DNA from: Echinometra lucunter | Lineage: Eukaryota > Echinodermata > Echinoidea > Camarodonta > Echinometridae | NCBI GenBank assembly: GCA_029962745.1 | Contig: CM057158.1 | Span: 777,166-841,165 of the forward strand | Length of the DNA: 64,000 nucleotides | Reading direction: 5' to 3' | Part shown: positions 54,691 to 64,000 of the stretch, piece by piece | Layout: the number at the start of each line of letters is the position of its first letter | How positions within the stretch are numbered: position 1 is the first letter of the stretch | Notes under the pieces: model-generated | Databases searched by the model: none | Told to the model about the DNA's origin: nothing | Seen by the model: only the letters and a program-made list of their open reading frames with translations | Made by a program: the position numbers and the translations under genes

Positions 54691-57600
54691 ATGAGTATGC
54701 TGTTTGGAAGAAAGAAGAAGGAGGTAGCTCCTACACCAGCAGAGGCGATTCAGAAACTGAGATCAACAGAAGAAATGCTCATGAAAAAACAGGAGTTCTT
54801 AGAAGGAAAAGTAGACAAGGAACTAAAGATAGCAAAACAGAATGGAACGAAAAACAAGAGAGGTATTGTTCACTTAATCTAAATAAGTGTAGACTATTGA
54901 TTTAGAACTCAAATGTCAGATGACAAGTCTCGAGACTATCTCACTGTCAGAAACTCGGAAAGTAGAAAAGAATTTTCCCAGGACCTAACGTTCGAAATGT
55001 TAGAGTGACTGACAACTTGGGCTCCTTTGACTTGACCGTTACTAGACTCTTACTAATGTTAGTCTTAAAAGAACTAACGTTAGGCCTAGATAGATCCACC
55101 AGTGACTAATAAGTGCAGATGTAACTTGACTGTTAAGATGATAATATTTTGAGCATATTTTACATTTTTTGCTCAAATTAAATTCAAACAAAAATGAGAA
55201 ATCGTTTTGTTTTTGTCATACGTGTGTGAATTCTTTGAAAAATTTTGAATGATAAAATGCTTTCAGTTTGATCCTGTGGCTGTGTAAAAAACTGTAAACC
55301 CTATATAAACATATTGCAACCATCTTGTTTTTTTTTTTTTGGTTTTGTTTGTTCTGATTGCTACCAATCCACTTCAACTCCATAAGATTAATCAATCTAG
55401 GCCTACTTGTAGAATACGGGGCAAACCCGGAGAATAGGGGACTGGAACGCGCGCGCTGTATTCATTTGTGTGCAAGCAAATGCAGCCCAGTAGCAGCGGT
55501 GGTGGGGACAATCTGCACAAGAGTCAGGAGTGAAACGTTTGTGAGTTTGACAACATTTCTAGCCAAAATAAAACTGATTTTCATCAAGTAACCAAAAATC
55601 TGCCCAGAGGACAGTGTAATATATTAGAACATAGTTACCTGATTAAAACATATTTGAAAGTCATTTTGAACTCGATTATTGACTTGTCACATACCTTGAG
55701 TTTCGGCTGTCTCTGCCAATCTCTGTGCTGTATGAATGGCACGCGCGTGCGTTCTGGTCCCCTATTCTGAAGGTTTGCTGAATACAGTAGGTTGAAATAA
55801 GTTTTAAACCATGCTACTGCTAGCAAGAGGGTAGGGGTAATGTTCATATTAAACATAAATATCTGTCTACTTTCATTTATTTAATGATTTAGCTTTTGTT
55901 TATAAAATGTAAATGAGCATTAATGATGAAGTGATGTTTATTATGAATCTAATCAGATTGAGGAATAGTCATTTTGTTGACATGAATTGGCTCTTTAATT
56001 GTTTCTGATGTATTTATTAATCTTATACAGTTGCAATCCAAGCATTAAAAAGGAAGAAGAAGTATGAAAAGCAACTGGCTCAAGTTGATGGTACCTTGAC
56101 GACAATAGAGGCTCAGAGGGAAGCACTGGAGAATGCTCACACCAATGCAGAGGTCCTCAAGAATATGAAATTTGCAAGTGGGGCCTTAAAAAATGCACAT
56201 AAAGAAATGTAAGTACACATGTATCGGTGAATTAACATAAAGAAATTTAGAATTTAGCAGACAATTCCAAGCCAGTCATGGTAAGGAAAATCATTTGTGG
56301 AACCTTAGGGGATGAAGCTTTTCTGAGAAAGTAAAATTGGAGAAAAATTATATAATAATATATGAAATTATAAGATTTTTCAATAAATAAATAATGGGGG
56401 CTATCACAGATGTTTCAGAGCCTTTCCCCAGGAAAGTTCTGACAACCATAAATTATTTTAAAGGCAGGTCTGTGTTGATGCTGGATAGGAACAGGACTAG
56501 ATGCTTAGAGCTTGAACAATGTCACTTAATATTCATCATCTTTTTTTTGTTTCCCCATGATTATTTTGAATGAAAGAACTGGAAGATCTCACTGCGACTG
56601 ATTCTTTTCTACTTTTCTCTGTATCTTTCCTTTAATGTCCAGGGGTGTTGAAGATGTAGATGATTTGATGGCAGATGTTCAAGAACAAATGGAACTAGCT
56701 GGAGAAATTGCTGATGCCATCTCAAATCCAATAGGTTTTGGAGCTGAAGAAATTGATGAGGTAAGCACTAAATTTTCTGCAACACAGGGCTCTAACTGGG
56801 TTGCGAGTCAGTCAACCTAGAGAATGGAACAGTTTGAAAAAGCATTATAGCTGTATTTGCTAACAGGGATGATGTTGTGACACTGTAATAACTGTTCTTA
56901 TGATCCAATACTGTAACATCTACATGGAACAAAATTGTACTGTCTTCATCCTGATTTTTGGAAAAGAGTGCAAAAGTTGTGATCATTCAATGTAGCAATC
57001 GGTCCTTAGTACGCTCCTTGGGAAGTCATTCTGAATTCTTTTGGGAGTCATACGGTAATCACAATAATAACATTTTTGTAGTGCTAAAATTCTAAGCTCT
57101 CTAGTAACTCTACATGTATACATAACTACAATGTATCATTACCCTGGTCTTTGTAGATTCAAGTCCAATTTATAATAGTACACACTGGGAAAGTAGAATT
57201 ACAAGTATTATTTACCTTTTTTCTTATATGCTATGCAAAGTCATGTGTTGTTCACAAAGCAGGAAATGATGGATAGGATATTGGAATGACCTTTGAAATT
57301 CTTGCATGACTCAGATTATAAGCAATAAGATTATTTTCACTGTCATTTTGTATGAAAGGAAAATTCAGATCGTTAATGACCTTTTTGCAAAATGTTCATC
57401 TGTACTCGCAGTTACTGTAATTATAACACGTATTCTTTGACCATGCAATCAAAATTAATTTTCATGTTACTCATGGCTTTTTATTGTGAAGGATGTTCAC
57501 TGTCCAGAAAAGCAAAAGGGTGATTAAATTTTATCTATTCAAGTTACACCAAGTAGAGCTGTGTTCATGTTTAACTTCATAGTAGTCTGATGAGGCTACA

Positions 57601-59889
57601 TGTAATTCATAGTGATGTGTTTATTACATGTCTTTACATAATATCTTTTCCTATGAATTTGCAGAATCATACATTTTCTAGCCATAAGTACTGAGTGAAA
57701 ATCTTCTTTGATTATCATCTTTCGTCTCTACATAAACCTCTTATAATGAAGCTCATGAGATAAAGTGATGACATCAAACCCCAACTTTTTAATTTTAGTT
57801 TGAAACATTTCTATTTTAGAATTAGAAACTTAGGTTTTGTCTATATGTGATCTACCATTCTGCCATTTTGGCTATGGTCATCAGCTAGCAGAATACGGTT
57901 ACCGGTACGCTCAATACTCCTTACGTGTGTTATGTCTTTCTGTGTGTGGTGTAATCAACCATCCAGCCCTTGGTGATGTGTAACTCTCTAAGTGCCATGT
58001 ATCTACAGACTCTTGCGATCATGCTGTTGTACAGACTACAACCCTCGGTTCCTAGCCTTCTCTATAACAAGCACCATTCCCTGGTCTTGCACTCCTCTCT
58101 CCTCTAACCATTTCTACAGACTGTCTCTATCCAAAGTATCCTTCTCCTCCCCTACTCTTCCTTCCTGCACTCTTCCCTATCAAAGCAAGCCTTCTTTACA
58201 AATAAATTGTCCCATGAATTTCACTTGCCTAATCATCAGCTCACATATCAGTTTCCTTTTCATTCCACTTCATCTAAAACTTCCTCATTACTAACTTTGT
58301 CAGTCCAAGGAATCTTCATCATCCTTTATTCCTGTGGTGTAGCTTCTTGAAATTACTGGATAGATTGTTACTTTATTTACACACCTTGTATGAGAATGTC
58401 ACTTACATACATGTAGAAATAATCAAGTTTTTACTAGAATTTTGATAATGCCTCATACTGTTTAATGCTTAGACTAACAAGTTGATATTTTCCCATTTGT
58501 TTAACTTTAGGATGAGTTGAATGCAGAATTGGAAGAATTAGAACAAGAAGAATTTGATGAGAAGATGCTTGATGTTGATATCGATGAATTACCACAAGTA
58601 CCTAGTGAACCATTACCAGCAACAAAAAGTAAGTGCAAGCTGTTAATAAAAACAACAACCATCATTTCATCTATGATCCACAGAGAATGCGCATGAATGC
58701 ATGATGCTGAACAAACAGAATTAGATTCTGTAATTTTAGAAACCATTTCAGTAAAAAATGGAAAGTGTTGATCGAATGTGTTTCAATTCTAGTAGATAAA
58801 TCTAAGATGATAAAGGGCTTGGTATGATATTTCATTTGTATGTATATATTGAATAGTTATACCATGTGTCCCAGAAAAAGCAGAACAGCAGATTTTCAGT
58901 ACTTTTCCTTCTAAAAGTAGATAACATTTCTACATCACTGGGTAATGCATCTTCTACCAAAGAGAATGATACCAATATCACTGAATTTGGAGAAGTAATT
59001 TTGATTCTATGCCTGTTTCTTAAAACACAGTCATTTTCAAATTTTGCATCTTTTTTTTTGACAGATGAGAGCAGAATGGCCTTTCATATGGCATGTATGG
59101 CACATTTGGGTCACCAAAAACATGCGAAATTTGAAAATGACAGTATTTTAAGAAACGGGCATAGAATCAAACTTACCAAATGCAATGATCTTGGTATTAT
59201 TCTTTTTGGTAGAAGATGCGTTACCCACTGATTTAGAAATGTTATCTACTTTTTGAAGGCAAAGTACTGAAAATCTGCCATTCCGCTTTTTCTGCGACAC
59301 CCGGTATGTGTAGATTTTCTCGCACCTCTCTTTTCCTGGCATCATTCATTACCTCTGTTCCTTCACATTTATCTGCTCCATAGTTCCTGTATCTCTTTGG
59401 TCCTCACTGCATATTTTTCTTTCCCTATTTTTTTTTTCTTTGTCCTTATGTTCCCTTCTTTGTATACCCTATTCTTCTGCCCCTCCACTTCTCTATTCAA
59501 ACGTCTGTTTTCTTTCATTTCTAGTCTCTACATGTACATAGTCTAGCTATGTTGCCTTACATGTATATCTATGTTCTCTGTTCTGTATGTTCCATCCATT
59601 TACTGTCTCTATTTGACTTCAAATTAAAGTTTGCCAATCACCAAAAACCATTTTTGTCACGAATTAGGGCATTTATTGAATTGAGCTGTCACTCATTTCC
59701 CTAAGTTGTAGTATTATGTAATTCTTTATGTTCTTTAAACTCCTTAACCATTAACCCCTAAAATGCTAGAATGCCAGGGCAAGTTTTGGGGTGTTATTTC
59801 AAATGAACTAACTGCAAATAATTTTTCTTTAAAAAGGTGATTGATACGCTTTGAATTTACATTTATGATTCTCACCTATTTAGCGTAAT

Positions 59890-59929
<40 letters not shown>

Positions 59930-60257
59930 GGGGGGGGAGGTGTATCGCCCAAAATTTTTAAGGGTGGGGGACACAGTAGGGTATGTCCCCCCACCAATTT
60001 TAAGCTGAGAACTTTTTAGAAAAGAGTGTCCCCCCCAAAATATAAAATAGATTGACACCCCTGCTATTTACTTGATGGAGGGGAGTTGTATCTATCAAAC
60101 CAAGTCTTGTCTTACGAACTATTGTGCATGCAGGCTAATCATAATTCTTTTTTTCCAGTCTTGTACTATCATGATATGTATCTTTGATTGACTTGCAGAG
60201 AAAGCTGCACAGGATGAGGAAGATGATATGAGAGAACTGGAGGCATGGGCCATGTAG
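54691..60257 (+). CDS. CHMP4B: ESCRT-III subunit CHMP4 (Snf7/Vps32 family)
   Basis: CDS join(54691..54862, 56031..56208, 56643..56760, 58511..58628, 60199..60257), 214 aa. CHMP4 polymerises on endosomal and other membranes and drives scission with Vps4 and ALIX. The protein starts MSMLFGRKKKE, then shows TPAEAIQKLRSTEEML, KKQEFLEGKVDKEL, NGTKNKR, ALKRKKKYEKQLAQVDGTL and REALENA, all hallmark CHMP4 core segments (helices 1-2, basic face). VDDLMADVQEQMELAGEIADAIS is helix 3-4, ELNAELEELEQEEFDE is the acidic autoinhibitory part, and the C-terminal RELEAWAM is the ALIX Bro1-binding / MIM-like helix (KELENWAGSM in vertebrates). Splice phases 1, 2, 0, 1 are consistent, and the length is normal for the family. 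Introns 1 and 4 contain MITEs. Which vertebrate paralogue (4A/B/C) it corresponds to is not meaningful here. Confidence 0.95.
55418..55782. mobile_element. MITE family Y, copy 2 (CHMP4 intron 1)
   Basis: Ends GGGGCAAACCCGGAGAATAG and complement of CCCCTATTCTGAAGGTTTGC; interior is the reverse complement of 39111-39463. Confidence 0.85.
58866..59300. mobile_element. Palindromic MITE in CHMP4 intron 4
   Basis: Long inverted arms: TGTCCCAGAAAAAGCAGAAC..CAGATTTTCAGTACTTT on the left and complement ending GCTTTTTCTGCGACAC on the right. Internal pairs such as GTTTCTTAAAACACAGTCAT and its complement near 59130 show the fold continues nearly to the centre. Confidence 0.85.
59890..59940 (+). repeat. 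Poly-G run, 39 uninterrupted G
   Basis: G39, then AGGGGGGGAGG. A strong G-quadruplex former and a likely assembly or sequencing weak point. It starts a longer repeat to 60062 that contains GTCCCCCCACC and GTGTCCCCCCC phrases. It lies in CHMP4 intron 4. Confidence 0.95.
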
Positions 60258-63200
60258 ATTATATCCTTGCTTCTCTCGACTTGCAACTCCATCTAAAGAC
60301 CCATTCTGCTTTCTTTCAAGGGGATCAATCAGCCAAAAATGAAATCCTTTACATATCATTGGAAGTCTTCACTTTAATTGAGTCCTATGAATAGTGAGAA
60401 ATGAGTAAACTGGAAAAAAGGATTCATGTCAAAGCTGTTCAGGAGTTCACTGGGAATTATAGTTCATGCACATGCTTGCATGGATTGATTTGCTGTATTG
60501 TCTACTCACAATTTGTTTTTCTCTTTGTTTGGAGTGTTGTTAGGACGTATAAAAATAGTATGCCAGCAAGTAACCATATAAATAGGCACAACAAAATATT
60601 TGCAGCGGTTGATCCCCATAACATTTTTTTAGTTGTAGTAATGTGGTCTTATTGCAATTTCTGATTCCACAAGAAAGTCCACACACCACTGTGAGAAATA
60701 TTGTAAACATGGCACATACATGTAACATGGCAGATAATTGCATATACCTACTGAAATGAGAGGAAGAAGGGCTTAACTACATGTGAACAGGTTTTTAGTT
60801 ATACAGAAGGCACTGTATACAGTCACATGTACGCGCTTTGACGCATGTACATCATGCAATGTATGGTACGGTAATACCTCATCACGATCACAGCGGTTAT
60901 TACCGTACAGCACTGTACTGTACCGTACTGTACATAGAGTATGGGAGACGCGTGTGATTGTAAGGTAGAGACACATATGTGTGGCTGTATACACTGCCTA
61001 CTTAGAAATAAGATGAACACTAAGTCTAGGATAACTTGGGCTAGGGTCTGTGGAAACTCTGTGTTATGCAGAAATCAAATCAGACTCAATGGATTTAGAG
61101 ACCTAATGTGTTCCTTTTCAGCAAACCTTTAATAAAACAACATGCTTTAATTATTGCATGGAGTTGAAAACATTCTGTTTTTGTCTCTCATGTATAGTGA
61201 GAGACACAGAAAGAGAAAGAGACATAGGCATTGCTTCTCTAAATTTGACTGCTGTGGAAGCATCAGTGTTTTGGGAAGTACTCCCTTCTCAAAAGTATGT
61301 GATGAATTTCCATGAAAAATGATTTCATTTATCAAAATACTAATATATTGATTGAGTTTGGCTCTTCTTCCATTCATGTATTCAATTTCTCCAGGGTTGT
61401 GTAGATGTTGGACCTTTTGAAAAGAAAAGCAAGAAGTTGCAATGTGATTGTGTAGTTGTATAATTAATATGCCACAGTTTTTTGTATTGTGTACCTTTCT
61501 ATTAATATGTACAGTAGTATTTTATTGCACACGAAGTCTGCATTAATAGGTTCCCTGATGGTTGATCTTACAATGTAAGTTATGATAAAAGATAATTTTT
61601 TGAGAAAGGAAATATATTTCCATTACATAACACTGTTTGTCTTACCCTGTATTAAAGCATAGAAAAATATTGGATTAGGAGAAGTAATTCTACAATAATT
61701 TACCTTTAATGGGTCATATTACATTGGGTTTTTTTTTTTTTTTTTTGCTCTGACTGTTCCTCTGAATTTTCTATACACAGTCATTGTTAGGATATGTGCG
61801 ATTGAAGAATAGCAAAATGTGAATTAAAAAAAAAACTGTAGTGTGATAAAGTACTAAGAATATAATGATATTAAATGATAATATTCATAATGAGAAATAC
61901 ATAGCTTAGATACTCTGTTCTTTTATTTTGTCTTCTTTCCAACAAGTGTTAAAGCATTTTGAATATACATGTATCTAGGATATATGTTTAATTACATTTT
62001 AGGTTTTCCATAGCCTTGTATCCATACATATAAAGTTAGTTTTATTATCAATGTGTAATTTTGTTTGGTGTAGGAGAGATGTTGCTTGACATAATCAAAA
62101 TGATGGAAAAGTAGGGGCTTTTGAAAAAAAAAAAGAAAACTGACAGTCAATTTGGAAACCATTAGGGGTTAAAAAAGAAATGTACTGATGGGGATACAGA
62201 TTAGTGTTAAGTAATAAGAAAAAGAAAACCCAAAGATTTCCTGAATTTGTCAACAAGGCTGGAGTTCTGATTGGATGACAATCGTTAAAACTGTGATTTG
62301 ACTGATGTGTTGTACTTTGCTGGTGTTAAACCACCACACTCTCTGTGGCACCCTCTGTAGCACCCTCTGTAGCAGTGAAATCAAGGAAATTGTGAAATTA
62401 CTATAGATTAGAATTTGGCACAGGAACCATTGAACTGCATATTATTTTCTAGTGATTTCCAGTGATTTTGACATGAAAAATAATGGCATAAGAAAGAGGT
62501 ATGCAGTCAGGATATTGGTTTGAGACACAACAATAAAATAGTTACAAGCTCTATGGAAATCATAATTCCTCACTAGACATAATTTTGGGGGATACTTCAC
62601 TATACACATTTAGAAGGAAGAAAATAAAATTAATAAATCTTTTTTTTTTGGTTTGTTTTTAAATTTTGCTCTGTACATCTATAACCCTGTGAAAAACACA
62701 TTTGTTATGGATTAAAAGCTGAAACTGATCACATGTAGAGATCAACTCCAGATAGGATGTAGGATGTAGCATCATCCTTATATACATACATGTATGTACA
62801 TGTATATGTTTGAAGTTGTTAATCAGAAATTTGAAAGAAAGTAATGCTTTTTTTTTAATAGAAAGAGTATATTCAGTGGTTTTATTTACTAGCTTTCCTT
62901 TTCCTTTCTTCCAGATTGCATTTTGTTACTAACTGATGATAAAAATTTGTCCAAAAGACAATTAATACATTACATAGTGGATCATTAATGTATAAATAAT
63001 GGTAATTCTTTCTAGAGAACAGAAGAAGACAGGTAATTACATGGCAGCTTTATTTTCGTTTATCCTAGAATTCCATCATTAGTGCTGGGTCTAAATGGAA
63101 GACATAATAATATCTGACTGATCTCGATGGATCTTGAAGTCTATTTCTTACATTGGGGTACTTTGCTGTTCTTTCAGATCAGTTCCATGTGAGAGAATTA

Positions 63201-64000
63201 TAGTTTGCATTGTAACTCCTTTATTCTCAATCATCTGAAGGGAGAAGAAGTATGCATGCACCAGAGTGGATATTTATTGCTCCCTGTCCCACTCCTGACG
63301 TTACCCTGTTATTACCTCTCATCAGCAGTGCACAATCTAAGGCTTTCCACTGCTTACCTGTGTTGACAAAAAAAAGTGCTCACAGCATCAATTTAGATAA
63401 AGAGGATAGGATATATTACTCTAAATATACTTGATATTTTGGAAGCAAGCATATTTTCATTAAAAATATACTCCTTCATAGTAGTGCTTTTCTCTCATTT
63501 ATTTTTTTGTGACATCCAAGATATATATATCTTAATATCCATATGATATCATCCATCTTGACCCAGCACCCAGGTAATATACTTTTCAAAAATTGTATTC
63601 TTTTATTTGCTTATTATTATATGTATGTCTTATATTGCTTTGCACAGTATCTGTGATACATGTACATTTTTATAATATAGTAAACATGGAGGAATTTTCA
63701 GTCGATACATGTCCAAATAGCACTATAGTATGGTACATCTTTCTGTTAATTTTGAACTGTCACAAGTAATTGTGTGATAAATTGTAAATAAAATGATCTT
63801 TATAAAGTCAGATGCTTATAAATGGCATATTTGTCTTTTCCCCTTGTCTCACACTTTAATTCAGTGCATGCACAACATACTTTCTCTATCTCCCTCTACT
63901 GTCCACTGAAGGGTAATGTTCAGTCACACCCTGAAGGCAGATGGACCAAACAGGCTCTGAAAACATCCCCCCTTGGTTAAGTTTGGAATTTGTTTGGGAG
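60258..64000 (+). other. CHMP4 3' UTR and downstream DNA
   Basis: No further exon recognised. Candidate poly(A) signals lie at about 61131 (TTTAATAAAAC), 62626 and 63787-63792 (TAAATAAAATG). The sequence is AT-rich with few repeats, which suits a long 3' UTR followed by intergenic DNA. CACCCTCTGTAGCACCCTCTGTAGCA at 62349 is a short tandem duplication. Confidence 0.45.
63787..63792 (+). terminator. Candidate distal polyadenylation signal of CHMP4
   Basis: AATAAA within GTAAATAAAATGATC, followed by a T/GT-rich stretch (TTTGTCTTTTCCCC..TTGTCTC). This would give a 3' UTR of about 3.5 kb; nearer signals exist. Confidence 0.3.

Noticed and set aside
60790..60940. Palindromic GTAC/GGTAATAC sequence as a regulatory site
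   Set aside because: Short scattered GTAC-rich palindromes only; no consistent arm or boundary.

Overview
This is metazoan nuclear DNA, most likely from a sea urchin (echinoid). It carries intron-rich genes with canonical GT..AG splice sites, scavenger-receptor cysteine-rich (SRCR) receptor genes in tandem (a family known to be greatly expanded in echinoids), many short inverted-repeat elements, tRNA-derived SINE-like sequences and abundant microsatellites. The phylum-level call is inference; nothing here fixes the species.

Five protein-coding genes can be assembled exon by exon. (1) Positions 2-1397 (+) are the last three exons of a Niemann-Pick C1 (NPC1) type sterol transporter; the rest lies left of the window. 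(2) 7266-10773 (+) is SRCR-A: signal peptide, two SRCR domains, one transmembrane segment and a long proline/tyrosine-rich cytoplasmic tail. (3) 16072-20072 (+) is SRCR-B, a tandem paralogue with the same four-exon, all-phase-1 plan. (4) 39996-28209 (-) is a complete 11-exon heat shock transcription factor gene (HSF1-like, 603 aa). (5) 54691-60257 (+) is a complete 5-exon ESCRT-III subunit gene (CHMP4, 214 aa).

The space between genes is mostly repeat-derived. 1.4-7.2 kb is 3' flank of NPC1 with microsatellites and a hairpin. 10.8-16.0 kb holds simple repeats, a 555-bp inverted-repeat element with an 8-bp target duplication, and a possible TATA promoter for SRCR-B. 20.1-28.2 kb, between the converging SRCR-B and HSF1 genes, holds SINE and MITE copies, a 20-bp minisatellite and an element with six ~148-bp tandem units rich in TGACCT half-sites. 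40-54.7 kb, between the divergent HSF1 and CHMP4 genes, is a dense mosaic of MITEs, a perfect 27-copy 18-bp satellite and a tandem array with tRNA-like segments. Introns of HSF1, CHMP4 and SRCR-B carry further elements, including a hAT-like element with a perfect 8-bp target duplication.

The genes do not form a pathway. NPC1 (late endosome/lysosome), CHMP4 (endosomal ESCRT-III) and HSF1 (stress transcription) are housekeeping genes; the SRCR pair looks like a cell-surface recognition module. The least ordinary observations are the paired SRCR receptors with a reduced four-cysteine N-terminal domain and a positionally identical cytoplasmic tyrosine motif, the tandem duplication of an HSF1 exon-intron boundary, and the transposon-borne array of nuclear-receptor-like DR1 sites. 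No transposase or reverse transcriptase gene is recognisable, so every mobile element called here is non-autonomous. Exon coordinates come from reading splice consensus and frame by eye, without transcript data.
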